From positions 1 to 41,871 of the forward strand of contig JAAFIM010000028.1 in NCBI GenBank assembly GCA_013297745.1: DNA of 41,871 bases, in the 5' to 3' direction. Of this stretch, positions 23,765-32,389 are shown piece by piece; position 1 is the stretch's first letter, and every line of letters starts with the position of its first letter. The notes below the pieces were generated by a model, which worked only from the letters and a program-made list of their open reading frames with translations, searched no databases and was not told the DNA's origin. The position numbers were made by a program, and so were the translations under genes. The stretch is from Chitinophagales bacterium. GTDB taxonomy: Bacteria; Bacteroidota; Bacteroidia; Chitinophagales; Saprospiraceae.

Positions 23765-25411
23765 CTATTCGTCTTTTTTGTCTGACTTGGTCGTTTCTTT
23801 CGGCGTTTCTTTTTTCTCGCTGCTTTTGTCTTTGGATATTAAATCCTTAGCTTCCTTTATTTGTGTAAAAAGAGCGTTTGCAGTATCTGGAGCTTTTTTC
23901 CACAGTTCTTTTACGTCCGACATAGTGAGCCAAGGCATATTGCCGTTATCGCTTTTTTGAGTTTCCAATAATCTAAGCGGACTTTCTTCCAATCGGGTAA
24001 GTGCGGCGTTAAATAATCGCTGTTTTAGTGCGTTATCATCGCCTAATTTTTCGGCTTCGCGCTTATAACCCTCATAAGCTAAAGCTACAGATGCTTTAAA
24101 GCCGTAATCTTCAGCTAATCTAAAACGATGGCTAATTTGTTTGGTAGCCAACCAAGAAAACCAAAGCGGCGCGCCTAAACTCAATAAAGCTACAACTATT
24201 TGCATAGTAACAACTTCCCATTGCGGATTTACTTTAAGTGTTTCTATTAAGCTATCAAAACGCCAATAACTAAGAACTGCCCCTGCAATTAAGACACCAA
24301 TTAAGCTATTTACCCAAGGCTTAACGCTATCTCTTAATTCTTTTGCTTTGTCATTAAAAGACTGAGAAAGGCTTACTGTAGTGCTTATGCCTAAAGTTTC
24401 TTCAGCTTGTTTCAATAACTCTGCAGCTTTTTTTTGTTGATTTACCACGTGAAGACCAAAATTTACTCTTTCTTGTGCAATTTTTTTGTGTTCTACAGAA
24501 AAATGTTGCTTTATATCCTCAAAATAGGCTTCTTGTTTTTTTCTCAACTCTTCTTTTTGTGTGCTTAATTCTGTTTCGTGTGCCGCTTGGGTATTTTTTA
24601 ATTCGTTGCGCAGTTGTTCAATTTCAGTTTTTAAAATTTCTATAGCTTTGTGGTCTGATTCTACTGTTTCTCTGTATTGAGTTACTTTTTCTTGGTTGTT
24701 TTTAAGTGTGGCTAAATTTTGGGGCAATTCGTCTGCTGTTTCTTTAGCTTCATTGATAAGACGGATTTTTTCTTTTAATTCGTCTCGATTTGGTATTAAT
24801 TCGTCTAATTCCTGTTTAACGTTTTGTTTGATTTTATCAATATCTGGTAATAGTTCCTCGATGGCATTACTAGCCTTGTCAAGTTTGGTTCGTAAATTTT
24901 TTGGTAATGCATTTGGGGCAACTGTTTGCCATTCAGCGGCTATTCCTTTTTCTAAATCTTCATTTAGTTGTGTTTTTATTTGTTCTATTTCATATTTTTG
25001 GAATATGCTGCCCACGTTTTTATCTAACCAAATGACAAATAAAGCAATGGAATAAAGAATAGGTGTGCTTTGGATATAAACACCTACACTATTACTAAAG
25101 CTTGAGGAACTATTAAAATTATTCTCAATACTTGGAAAATATTGAATGCTACTGTTTAGCTTTTTTATTTTCTCAACAGCCAAGTTAATGTTGGTTCTTT
25201 CAAGCGGTGATATGTTAATATAGTTAAATTCCTTCGCTATTTTTATATAATCAGTAATTGATTTTAATATTTCATTGATACTCAAAGGGGGCAATGACCA
25301 ATGTGTATTGGTCAGATTATTATTAAAGCCATCATATCTTTTTAGTTCCACGTTTAAATCATGAAGTGCTTCAATAAAAGCGATAATAACAGGATTTGGT
25401 TTGTTGCTCAT
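23765..25411 (-). CDS. Coiled-coil membrane protein of unknown function
   Basis: The 548-residue product was not recognised. N-terminal 110 residues are helical and end in a Ser/Asn-rich stretch. A weak hydrophobic segment lies at about 115-129. A long coiled coil (about 140-345) follows, then two clear membrane helices (about 366-383 and 401-421). The conserved-looking cytoplasmic segment FRLAEDYGFKASVALAYEGYKREAEKL (430-456) continues into a helical domain, and the last ~20 residues are Lys/Glu/Thr-rich. No catalytic motif is visible. It has its own promoter (25447-25454) and terminator, and separates two glycosyltransferase genes between nearly identical 31-bp terminator sequences, so it may be a later insertion. 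The FRLAEDY segment recalls stand-alone accessory membrane proteins, but no function is claimed. Confidence 0.75.
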   Translation of the reverse strand: MSNKPNPVIIAFIEALHDLNVELKRYDGFNNNLTNTHWSLPPLSINEILKSITDYIKIAKEFNYINISPLERTNINLAVEKIKKLNSSIQYFPSIENNFNSSSSFSNSVGVYIQSTPILYSIALFVIWLDKNVGSIFQKYEIEQIKTQLNEDLEKGIAAEWQTVAPNALPKNLRTKLDKASNAIEELLPDIDKIKQNVKQELDELIPNRDELKEKIRLINEAKETADELPQNLATLKNNQEKVTQYRETVESDHKAIEILKTEIEQLRNELKNTQAAHETELSTQKEELRKKQEAYFEDIKQHFSVEHKKIAQERVNFGLHVVNQQKKAAELLKQAEETLGISTTVSLSQSFNDKAKELRDSVKPWVNSLIGVLIAGAVLSYWRFDSLIETLKVNPQWEVVTMQIVVALLSLGAPLWFSWLATKQISHRFRLAEDYGFKASVALAYEGYKREAEKLGDDNALKQRLFNAALTRLEESPLRLLETQKSDNGNMPWLTMSDVKELWKKAPDTANALFTQIKEAKDLISKDKSSEKKETPKETTKSDKKDE

Positions 25412-25446
25412 AGCATTATTTTAAGGTTATTGGATAAATGGAAGTG

Positions 25447-25454
25447 CAAAGATA
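25447..25454 (-). promoter_or_regulatory. -7 promoter box of the coiled-coil membrane protein gene
   Basis: On the minus strand this reads TATCTTTG followed by C, an exact TAnnTTTG match about 36 nt upstream of the ATG. Confidence 0.65.
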
Positions 25455-25493
25455 ATTATTTTTTTATTTATACTTATGATTTTATTTTTTTTC

Positions 25494-25524
25494 ATAAAAA
25501 AAAGCCCCCAAGTGATTGGAGGCT
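25494..25524 (-). terminator. Terminator of the GT4 gene
   Basis: Same hairpin as at 23722-23752 with one base changed in the loop (CAAGTGATTG instead of CAATTGATTG), again followed by eight T on the minus strand. Confidence 0.85.
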
Positions 25525-25533
25525 TTATAACAT

Positions 25534-26775
25534 TTAATTTTGAGGGCTTAATGTGGCTGTCTTTGCGCCGATTTTTTGCTCGTAAAAAAGGAGTAAGCGG
25601 CGGGCTATAGCCAAATTATCGTAATTATTTTGTATAAACTGGCGCGCTTGTTGTCCGATTTGTTGGCAATAGGGTTTATTTTCTATACATTGGATAACTT
25701 TTTCAGCGAATTGTTCGGGGCTGTTGGCTAATAAAATTTGGGTTTTGGGGCAGGCTATAATCCCCTCCGCGCCCAAATCGGTGCTAATAACCGCTTTTTC
25801 TAAAGCCATTCCTTCCAGAATTTTGACCCGCATCCCGCCTCCAGAAAGTAGCGGCACGAGCATAATTTCGTGCTGTTGGATAAATTCGGGTGCTGATGCG
25901 ACCTCGCCCACAACGGTTACGTTTTTCCATTGTCCTTGTTTTAACCAATCGGGCGCATTTCTACCCGCTATAAAAAATTGAGCTTGGGGAACTTTTTCTA
26001 TTACCAAAGGCCAAACTTTTTGCAGCAGCCATTCCAACCCTTCAGTGTTGGGCAACCAATCCAAAGAGCCTATAAAACAACAAGTTGGGAACGGTTTGGG
26101 GGTGGAAGCGGGTTTGGGGCTTAGTTCATAATCGGCTAAATCCAAACCTATAGGCGCGACACAAGCGGGGATATTACAACCCCATTCTTTGAAAAAATCC
26201 AAATCGCGCTGGGTGATAGCTGCCAATAAATCGTATTGGTTGAGTTGGGCGATTTCAAACTTCTCGAGGCGTTTGGTTAATAAATCTAAGTAAAATTTTT
26301 TCGCCCCAAAAGAGGTATTTTGTGCTACTCGTTTCCAAATTTCGGACTCTACGTTGTGCGAGCGCATCACAATTTTGGCTTTGGAATGGCGGCGTATCGT
26401 TTCCACATAAGGGGCAAGATATAGCGTTTCCAACTGCACCAAATCAAAATCGTTTTTTTCTAACAAATTTATCAACGCTTTTTCAAAATTTTTGCTGACA
26501 AAACGCTGGATATGATATGATTTTTTAGAAAAAAGGTTGAAAAAAGCTTCGTGTATTTTTATCCTGTTGTCAATATCCACCAACTCTATCTGGTGATAAT
26601 GGTTGAAATCGGCGGGTAGTTGTTGAATATCAAAATAGTGTTTGCTGGTGTTCATACTCAACAGGCTCACTTCTGCCCCCAACTGCTGCAAGGCGCGGCT
26701 TAGATAAGTAACGGCTATGGCTTCGCCATCTTTTAGCGGATAAGGAAATTTTTTGCAAAGTTGAAGTATTTTCAT
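25534..26775 (-). CDS. Glycosyltransferase family 4 (GT-B fold)
   Basis: The 413-residue soluble product has the two Rossmann-like halves of GT-B enzymes: N-terminal KILQLCKKFPYPLKDGEAIAV with the Gly-containing acceptor loop, and a C-terminal nucleotide-sugar domain with FIGSLDWLPNTEGLEWLL, FFIAGRNAP, VVGEV, and the EGMALEKAVISTDLGAEGI acidic motif. Retaining transfer to a lipid-linked or surface glycan is likely; donor and acceptor unknown. The ATG directly precedes the first strand. Probably once adjacent to the GT2 gene. Confidence 0.9.
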   Translation of the reverse strand: MKILQLCKKFPYPLKDGEAIAVTYLSRALQQLGAEVSLLSMNTSKHYFDIQQLPADFNHYHQIELVDIDNRIKIHEAFFNLFSKKSYHIQRFVSKNFEKALINLLEKNDFDLVQLETLYLAPYVETIRRHSKAKIVMRSHNVESEIWKRVAQNTSFGAKKFYLDLLTKRLEKFEIAQLNQYDLLAAITQRDLDFFKEWGCNIPACVAPIGLDLADYELSPKPASTPKPFPTCCFIGSLDWLPNTEGLEWLLQKVWPLVIEKVPQAQFFIAGRNAPDWLKQGQWKNVTVVGEVASAPEFIQQHEIMLVPLLSGGGMRVKILEGMALEKAVISTDLGAEGIIACPKTQILLANSPEQFAEKVIQCIENKPYCQQIGQQARQFIQNNYDNLAIARRLLLFYEQKIGAKTATLSPQN

Positions 26776-26849
26776 ACAGCCGATAAAGTTTTAAAGCTTA
26801 AAAAATTCTGATAAGGGCGCAAAGAAAAGGTTTTTATCTGTTCTAACAT

Positions 26850-26878
26850 AAAAAAACGCTTACTTTAGGGTAAGCGTT
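26850..26878 (-). terminator. Intrinsic terminator after the MauG-like gene
   Basis: AACGCTTAC and GTAAGCGTT form a 9-bp stem around TTTAGG; on the minus strand it is followed by a run of T. Confidence 0.88.
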
Positions 26879-26919
26879 GGGAAAGTTGTTAATAAAATGT
26901 TATTTTCTTGCTTTTAATC

Positions 26920-28107
26920 TTATTCCCAAGGCGCAGATTCTACCTCCCAAGGGTTTTTCCATTCATTTTTATTAAAATAAGAACTATCTGTTAGCGTGTG
27001 CAAAAAGGCGATAATATCGGATTTTTCTTGCGGGGTAAGGGTGCGGATGGTAGCGGAAGCGGACATTTCTATAGCTAAGTTGGGCGCAGGATGCCCGCCT
27101 GTGGTGTAATTATCCAAAACCTGTTCTAGTGTTTGGAAACGCCCATCGTGCATATAGGGGGCGGTTAAGGCTATATTGCGCAGGGAAACTTCTCTAAATT
27201 TGCCATTATCGCGGGCTATATTATTAACCCCACCCAATCCCAAGTCGGTAAATTCGGACAAACTACCCACTGAATCTAACCCGTTGTTGCTAAAATTATT
27301 GCGGGCGAATAGGGCGCGGCTGCGGTTGCTGCTGTGGCAATGCGCACATTCTGCATCTTTGAGCAAGCTGCTGCCGTTGGCATCGCCGATGAACATCTCA
27401 TAACCGCGTTGGGCTTCGTCGGACAAAAAATTGAGCGGAACCCATTGAGAGCGGTCAAATTCAGAACCAGCAGACACCAGCGTGCGCAAAAATTGGGCTA
27501 AGGCTTTGGCGGCCAACTCTTTGCTCATTTCATTCAGATTATTAATGCCAAAAGCTTGGCGAAATAAGCGGGGATAATGGGGATGATTCCTCATTTTTTC
27601 TATAATAACCTCCCAATTGGCATCCATTTCTAAGGGGTGTTCTACTGGCGAGAGTACTTGTGCTTCTATAGTAGCAAATTTGCCATCCCAATTGAAATTA
27701 TTGACCCGATTTTGTTTCCAAAAATAACCTAAGTTGATTAAGCTCATAGCATTGCGGCTGCCAGACAAGCCACGAATACCGACAGAGGTAGCAAACCCGT
27801 CAGTAAATGCTTTTTCAATTTTGTGGCAAGAGGCACAAGATTGGGTTGAGTCACGGGATAAAATTTTATCATAAAAAAGTTTTCTACCCAATTTGACCCC
27901 AGCTACAGTCAAAGGATTGTCTAAGGGGATTTCCATTGCGGGCAAACCAGGGGGGGGAGTTTGTGAATAAGCCACAGGTTGATAAGCTATATCATCCAAA
28001 CGCCCTTCTGTTTCTATGGGCGATAAAGGACCAATTTCTGTGTCGCGGTTGCGACAAGCTGCTGCCATCAATATAAGAAAAAAAATGCAGATTTTAACCT
28101 TATTCAT
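26920..28107 (-). CDS. Di-heme MauG/cytochrome c peroxidase-family lipoprotein (MbnH-like)
   Basis: The 395-residue product has a lipobox (MAAAC, Cys18) and two c-type heme sites, CASCH (91-95) and CAHCH (254-258). PYMHDGRFQTLEQVL and the terminal LTPQEKSDIIAFLHTL helix are typical of the cytochrome c peroxidase/MauG family. Peroxidases of this group reduce H2O2; MauG and MbnH instead oxidise protein Trp residues. The MbnP gene lies immediately upstream on the same strand. In the known MbnP/MbnH pair MbnH converts a Trp of MbnP to kynurenine to form a copper site, so an MbnH-like role is the best inference. It is predicted to face the periplasm. Dispersed element B lies between the two genes. 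Confidence 0.88.
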   Translation of the reverse strand: MNKVKICIFFLILMAAACRNRDTEIGPLSPIETEGRLDDIAYQPVAYSQTPPPGLPAMEIPLDNPLTVAGVKLGRKLFYDKILSRDSTQSCASCHKIEKAFTDGFATSVGIRGLSGSRNAMSLINLGYFWKQNRVNNFNWDGKFATIEAQVLSPVEHPLEMDANWEVIIEKMRNHPHYPRLFRQAFGINNLNEMSKELAAKALAQFLRTLVSAGSEFDRSQWVPLNFLSDEAQRGYEMFIGDANGSSLLKDAECAHCHSSNRSRALFARNNFSNNGLDSVGSLSEFTDLGLGGVNNIARDNGKFREVSLRNIALTAPYMHDGRFQTLEQVLDNYTTGGHPAPNLAIEMSASATIRTLTPQEKSDIIAFLHTLTDSSYFNKNEWKNPWEVESAPWE

Positions 28108-28170
28108 ACCAAAAAAAATTTATAGCTTTAATAAACTAAATAGCATATATTCAAAAAATGCTTATTTTGT

Positions 28171-28558
28171 AGCATTATGCCAAATTACTTGAAAAAAGGT
28201 GTATTTTTGAAAAGTTACATGGGCTCGCAAAATTTTTTAACGGCTTACGCCTAAAATTTTGGTTTATTACTTTTTTGATGGCAAAAAAGTAACCAAAAAA
28301 GCCAACGCCAACGGCGAAGCCCTCCCGTAAGGAAAAAAGGCGTTTTTGCTGTGTTTTTTTCAAAAACAAGCGCAAAACCGTCGTTCGCCGCGCCGAAGTT
28401 GAGATTTTTTATAAAAAATCTCAATCTGCTTCTCTCGCTTTGCTCGTTCGTTCGGCTGCTCCGACATACGCTGGTTTTTGGCGTCCCACGACGAAAATTT
28501 ATCCTTTCGTTTAACTTGAGGATATTTTTTTATCTCTCAAGTAATTTGGCGTAGTGCT
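28171..28558. repeat. Dispersed structured repeat element, copy B
   Basis: Related to copy A at 8103-8513. Its ends pair over 22 positions: left 28171-28192 (AGCATTATGCC...TACTTGA) with right 28537-28558, of which 14 are a perfect inverted repeat and two outer positions are T-G. Inside: GGC-TTAC-GCC, the hairpin TTACTTTTTTG-ATGG-CAAAAAAGTAA (28267-28292), the left arm ACGGCGAAGCCCTCCCG (about 28311-28327) without its partner, a perfect 22-bp AT palindrome GAGATTTTTTATAAAAAATC (with TC, about 28402-28423), and the shared segment GACATACGCTGGTTTT. It fills most of the 450-bp gap between the MbnP and MauG-like genes and its right end touches the MbnP stop codon. Confidence 0.85.
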
Positions 28559-29325
28559 TATTTTATACTAATACCAGCGGCTAAATTTTGTATAGATTTT
28601 AGCGCAAAGGGATAGCCTGGCGAAGTAGGTGCTGCTGTATGGCTGACATTGAGGCTGCGAATATCCAATAGGTTATCATTTTTATAAAAAATATCGGCTG
28701 CATCCACCTCAAAAATTAGCTCTGTAGTTTGGTTGTCAATAGTGGCAAAACTTTTGGTAAAAGTACGCGCTTGCAACATTTCAGGAACGCCAGCGTGGTA
28801 TAAAAAGGGTAGTGTGCTGCTACTGCTGCGGCTGGTATCCAAATTGCCCTCTACACGAGAAAAAATATAACTATCCCAAGCCGTCCAATAGTTGCCGTCG
28901 TCGCCCAAAGCATTGCTGCTGGGGAAATCAGCGGGTTGTTTGGAGTTGAGGTTATTGACGACCCCTACAGAAAAACTAATTGAGGTAAAACCATCGTCCA
29001 AAATTTCATTTATGGTAAAACTTTTACCCAATTGGGCTTGCGCTGTGGTCAATACATCATCAAAAGAGACATACAAAGCATCATCTTCCATTATTTTAAC
29101 CTTTTTGCCATTTTCGCGGGTGAGTTCTATCCCAGAAATGAAAAAATTTAAAGCTTCTATGCTCATCGTGTCCCCATCAGGGCAGCGATAAGTTTGGGAC
29201 ATAACCAAAAGGCTATCATTAAAAGTGGGTTTGAAACTAAGTTTCAATATAGCGTCTCCCTTGGTGCGGTTGCATTGGGCGAATAAAAAAAGGCTAGCAA
29301 AAGCCAAGAATAGCAATTTTTTCAT
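28558..29325 (-). CDS. MbnP-family copper-associated lipoprotein
   Basis: The 255-residue product has a lipobox (LFAQC, Cys18), then a beta-sandwich with FNFISGIELTR-type strands (LNFFISGIELTR), FTSISFSVGVVN, and the family hallmark YWTAWDSYIFSRVEG (Trp147 and Trp150). MbnP-family proteins bind copper in the periplasm, and in the characterised case the site includes kynurenine made from a Trp by the partner MbnH. The MauG-like gene downstream supports this pairing. Which Trp would be modified here is unknown. The 43-nt gap to the DUF721 gene allows a shared transcript. Confidence 0.82.
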   Translation of the reverse strand: MKKLLFLAFASLFLFAQCNRTKGDAILKLSFKPTFNDSLLVMSQTYRCPDGDTMSIEALNFFISGIELTRENGKKVKIMEDDALYVSFDDVLTTAQAQLGKSFTINEILDDGFTSISFSVGVVNNLNSKQPADFPSSNALGDDGNYWTAWDSYIFSRVEGNLDTSRSSSSTLPFLYHAGVPEMLQARTFTKSFATIDNQTTELIFEVDAADIFYKNDNLLDIRSLNVSHTAAPTSPGYPFALKSIQNLAAGISIK

Positions 29326-29367
29326 ACATTGAAATTTTTGTGTTGGGAAATGTATTTGATAAGGTTT

Positions 29368-29682
29368 CTATTTAATTTCTATTTGTTGCACATAATCTGT
29401 GTGGAGTTGTTGATTGACTAGATTTAGTATTTTATCTTTGGAAAAAGATAAATCTTGGCGCATAGCAGCTGATTGCATTTTGACCACCAAACAACGGTTT
29501 TCTAATTTTATAGACAAGGTTTGTCGGGCTATAATGCTTCCCATAGCTGCTTCCCAGGCGGTTTTTAATTGACTTTCGTGCAGTTTGCCTTGCAAATGAT
29601 AGGCTTTAACCAATCTTTTGAGCACTTCGCCCAAGCTTTCGTCGTTAGATTTGGGTTTGCGATAGTATTTTTCGTAATCCAT
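29368..29682 (-). CDS. DUF721 (DciA-like) protein
   Basis: The 104-residue product contains ESLGEVLKRLVKAYHLQGKL, WEAAMGSIIARQTLSIKLENRCLVVKMQSAAMRQDLSFSKDKILNLVNQQL, the pattern of DUF721 proteins. Some members (DciA) help load the replicative helicase DnaB; that role in Bacteroidota is inferred from the family. An upstream TTG start at 29703 is rejected because it lies inside the promoter box at 29701-29708; the ATG at 29682 follows the predicted transcript start by a normal distance. Confidence 0.85.
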   Translation of the reverse strand: MDYEKYYRKPKSNDESLGEVLKRLVKAYHLQGKLHESQLKTAWEAAMGSIIARQTLSIKLENRCLVVKMQSAAMRQDLSFSKDKILNLVNQQLHTDYVQQIEIK

Positions 29683-29700
29683 ATTTGAAAAAATTTGGGA

Positions 29701-29708
29701 CAAAGATA
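29701..29708 (-). promoter_or_regulatory. -7 promoter box of the DUF721 gene
   Basis: On the minus strand this reads TATCTTTG, an exact match 18 nt before the ATG at 29682. With the plus-strand box at 29750 it forms a compact divergent promoter region. Confidence 0.65.
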
Positions 29709-29749
29709 AAAAAATTTGGGTAAAAAAGTGCAGATGTTTATTTTTTAGC

Positions 29750-29757
29750 TATTTTTG
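29750..29757 (+). promoter_or_regulatory. -7 promoter box of the 29809 gene
   Basis: TATTTTTG followed by C, an exact TAnnTTTG match 51 nt before the ATG. Confidence 0.6.
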
Positions 29758-29808
29758 CGCCCTATTTTAACCAATTTGAATAAAAAATAATACAAAAAAC
29801 ATAACAAT

Positions 29809-30090
29809 ATGTCTAGAAAACAGTTCGTTCCCCATTCAGGCAGCCACGAAAAGAAAACAACCCGTACCGAACAAAAAGCAGAATTAGCCAAACAGCGGGA
29901 AGATTATGACAAACAAAAAGCAGAATTTGATGCAGCCCAAGCAGCCCAACAAGCAGCCCAAGAGCAACTTGCTTTGCCCACAGCTACAGCAGAGGACAAA
30001 GAGCAATTGCGTAAATTGGCGATTTACTCGGCTATAGGTTTATTTGCGTTGTTGGCTTTGATGTTTTATTTCTTTGTGGTAAGAGAATAA
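29809..30090 (+). CDS. Small tail-anchored coiled-coil protein
   Basis: The 93-residue product has a basic, polar N-terminus (SRKQFVPHSGSHEKKTTRTEQ), a Glu/Lys/Gln/Ala-rich helix (about 20-65) and one membrane helix close to the C-terminus (about 69-90; IYSAIGLFALLALMFYFFVV) ending in RE. It is predicted to be anchored in the inner membrane with its helix in the cytoplasm. Not recognised as a named family; function unknown. Own promoter, divergent from the DUF721 gene. Confidence 0.7.
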   Translation: MSRKQFVPHSGSHEKKTTRTEQKAELAKQREDYDKQKAEFDAAQAAQQAAQEQLALPTATAEDKEQLRKLAIYSAIGLFALLALMFYFFVVRE

Positions 30091-30270
30091 AAATTTGTTT
30101 TGAAACAAAAAACAGATAAAAGTTTGTTTTTATACCCAAAAATAAAAAAAGTTGAAGATTTCTTAAAAAAATGTTAAAAAAAATATACAAGCTATGCAAC
30201 TAAATTCTTTTCTTTGCCGTATTAGTTTATTATATTTTTTTACAACACTTTTTAAACACAATTTTCAACA

Positions 30271-30636
30271 ATGATTGGATTAGTATTAATGTTAGGGATA
30301 GTTATATTCCTTGTTGCTTCTCTTTGGAAACTTTATACCAAAGCTGGCGAACCGGGTTGGGCTGCTATTGTACCAATTTATAACTTCATCACATTGCTCA
30401 AAATCGCTGGGCAACCGTTATGGATGATTATTCTATTCTTCATCCCAATAGCCAATATCTACGCGCTTATCGTAACTTGGCACGGCGTAAGCAAACGTTT
30501 TGGTAAAGACACAGGTTTTACCGTTGGTTTGATTTTATTGGGTTTCGTTTTCATCCCAATTTTAGCTTGGGGCGATGCTCAATATCAGGGCGGTAACAAC
30601 AACAAATCAAGCGACCCGAACATTTTGGATGCTTAA
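30271..30636 (+). CDS. DUF5684-type small membrane protein
   Basis: The 121-residue product has three to four membrane helices (about 1-20, 48-70, 80-98) around the segment LYTKAGEPGWAAIVPIYNFITLLKIAGQPLW, the hallmark of DUF5684 proteins, where KAGxPGWAAIVPxYN is highly conserved. The C-terminus is polar and Asn-rich. The family is often annotated near signal peptidases; its own function is unknown. The 180-bp AT-rich gap before it holds a weak hairpin (30094-30109) and a near-match promoter, TTTTCTTTG, but no exact box. Confidence 0.82.
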   Translation: MIGLVLMLGIVIFLVASLWKLYTKAGEPGWAAIVPIYNFITLLKIAGQPLWMIILFFIPIANIYALIVTWHGVSKRFGKDTGFTVGLILLGFVFIPILAWGDAQYQGGNNNKSSDPNILDA

Positions 30637-30656
30637 TTTACAAAATTTTTCTAAAG

Positions 30657-30685
30657 AAAGTCTATCTGAAAAGATAGACTTTTTT
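30657..30685 (+). terminator. Intrinsic terminator after the DUF5684 gene
   Basis: AAGTCTATC and GATAGACTT form a 9-bp stem around TGAAAA, followed by TTTT. Confidence 0.88.
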
Positions 30686-30695
30686 CATTTTTGGG

Positions 30696-32357
30696 CTAGT
30701 TTTTAACCAAAAGGTAGAAATTATGCGGGCGTAGTTGGTCATCAGACGACCACCATTCAAAACGTTGCATATCGGGATAAAGTTGGTTTCTGTCCGTAAA
30801 ATAAGCGTGGGCTTCTGTGCCGATAATAGCCACTGAAGGTTTATCTTTAGCCAATAATTCCCACTCTTCAGCTTTTATTTCAGCAAAATTGAAACCCTTT
30901 TTTAGGTTAAAAGGCTGTTGCAAATAGAATAAAAGGCTGGGTTTGGTCTGTTTTACACCTACTCCGATTAGATAAATAGGAGTTTGATTATCAGTGATTT
31001 GTGGTTGTTTTTGTTGGGCAATAACGGCTTCTTTTCCCACAGTAGCCAAAGATTTGAGCGGGGTTTGTTCTAATAAAGGAACAATCCAACCCCAAGCTAA
31101 TAATTGCAACCCAAAACCTAACCCAGCCATAGACAAAATTAGCTTTTCTAACTCTTTTTTGTACAAAAAATAAGCTGTAGTTAGCCAAATTAAGCCCAAA
31201 ATTCCCCCTACAATCTGCAATTGGGTAGCAACCGCTTCCACAACGGGAAATTGGATGAAGGGAGCAGAGAATAAGCCCACAATTAACGCCAACCAAGCGG
31301 TAAAAAATACCCCAAAGCCAATTTTTGCAACCCAATTAAACCCCGTTTGCTGTTTTTCGCGCAAATTTTGGGTATAAATTCCCCCCAAAAGGGCTAAAAT
31401 GGGTTGCGCAGCTATAGAATAAGAGGGTAATTTGCTGCTCATCAGCTCGTAAAAAATCCAACCAAACAGCAAACAAAAGGATAAAAATAAGCTCAATTGT
31501 TTATTGTTTTGGTATAAATTTTTGAAATGGGCTAATCCGCCCCACACAAAGGGCAAAAAAGCCAACAAAGAAAGGGATAAAACCCCCAAATGATAACCAG
31601 CCCAGCCCGATTGACCCAAAACGCTACCGCCAACCCGTTTGACCACGTACCAATCGTATAAAAAGGTTAGAAAAACGCCCCCATCTTGTAGGTAAGAGGC
31701 ATAAGCCCAGCCCACGAAAGGGAGTAAAGCAGCAGCAGCGAATAAAAAATTGTACCAACGCCACAATAAATTCCGATTGGGTAGAAACAGCAAACAACAG
31801 GCGTAAATCCCCCCCGTTAGGATAATAATAGGAGGGCCTTTGACCAGCATTCCTATAGATATAGCCGCCCAAAACTGCGCGCTGTGTTTCCATTTGCCCG
31901 TTTGCAAAAAATCCCAAAGGCTGCCCATTGCCCACATAGAACAAGCCAATAAAGCGGCATCTGTGAGCGCAACTTTCCCCAAACTGTTGGCGAATAGGCT
32001 AGAAGCGAATATCAACCAACTGTACAAAGCGACTTCTGGGTTGAAATGTCGTTTTGCCCAAGCGTACAAATACGCGCCCGTAGCAAAAATAGCCAACACG
32101 GCGGGCAAGCGCAAAGCCCATTCGTTGATACCAAAACAAAGAAAGGATAGAGCTATACTCCAAAAGTGAAAGGGCGTTTTGCGGTGAATATCCGACCAGA
32201 TAAAATCGGGGTTTATCCAATCCCCTGTTTCTACCATCCGCTTGCCAAACAGTGCATAAGCGGCTTCGTCCTCGTCCCAAAGGCTGATAGAGCCGTTATT
32301 TAACAATAGTAAAATTAACCAAATTATAAATAAAATAAAAACGTGTTTTTTGTACAT
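30696..32357 (-). CDS. ArnT/PMT-type glycosyltransferase family 39
   Basis: The 553-residue membrane protein has about 11-12 hydrophobic segments and the GT39/ArnT signature just after the first helix: WDEDEAAYA with acidic residues at 28-31, then GKRMVETGDWINPDF and KTPFHFWSIALSF. Such enzymes transfer a sugar from a polyprenyl-phosphate donor to lipid A, protein or another acceptor on the periplasmic side; the substrate here is not evident. The C-terminal ~100 residues form a soluble domain. A TTG four codons upstream (32369) could extend the frame; ATG at 32357 (MYKKH) is preferred. Confidence 0.88.
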   Translation of the reverse strand: MYKKHVFILFIIWLILLLLNNGSISLWDEDEAAYALFGKRMVETGDWINPDFIWSDIHRKTPFHFWSIALSFLCFGINEWALRLPAVLAIFATGAYLYAWAKRHFNPEVALYSWLIFASSLFANSLGKVALTDAALLACSMWAMGSLWDFLQTGKWKHSAQFWAAISIGMLVKGPPIIILTGGIYACCLLFLPNRNLLWRWYNFLFAAAALLPFVGWAYASYLQDGGVFLTFLYDWYVVKRVGGSVLGQSGWAGYHLGVLSLSLLAFLPFVWGGLAHFKNLYQNNKQLSLFLSFCLLFGWIFYELMSSKLPSYSIAAQPILALLGGIYTQNLREKQQTGFNWVAKIGFGVFFTAWLALIVGLFSAPFIQFPVVEAVATQLQIVGGILGLIWLTTAYFLYKKELEKLILSMAGLGFGLQLLAWGWIVPLLEQTPLKSLATVGKEAVIAQQKQPQITDNQTPIYLIGVGVKQTKPSLLFYLQQPFNLKKGFNFAEIKAEEWELLAKDKPSVAIIGTEAHAYFTDRNQLYPDMQRFEWWSSDDQLRPHNFYLLVKN

Positions 32358-32389
32358 TTTTTGTACCAAGGATGAGTTTTTTATAAAAA

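Noticed and set aside
28175-28554. Short frames inside element B
   Set aside because: Same repeat family as element A; the frames are not conserved between the copies.
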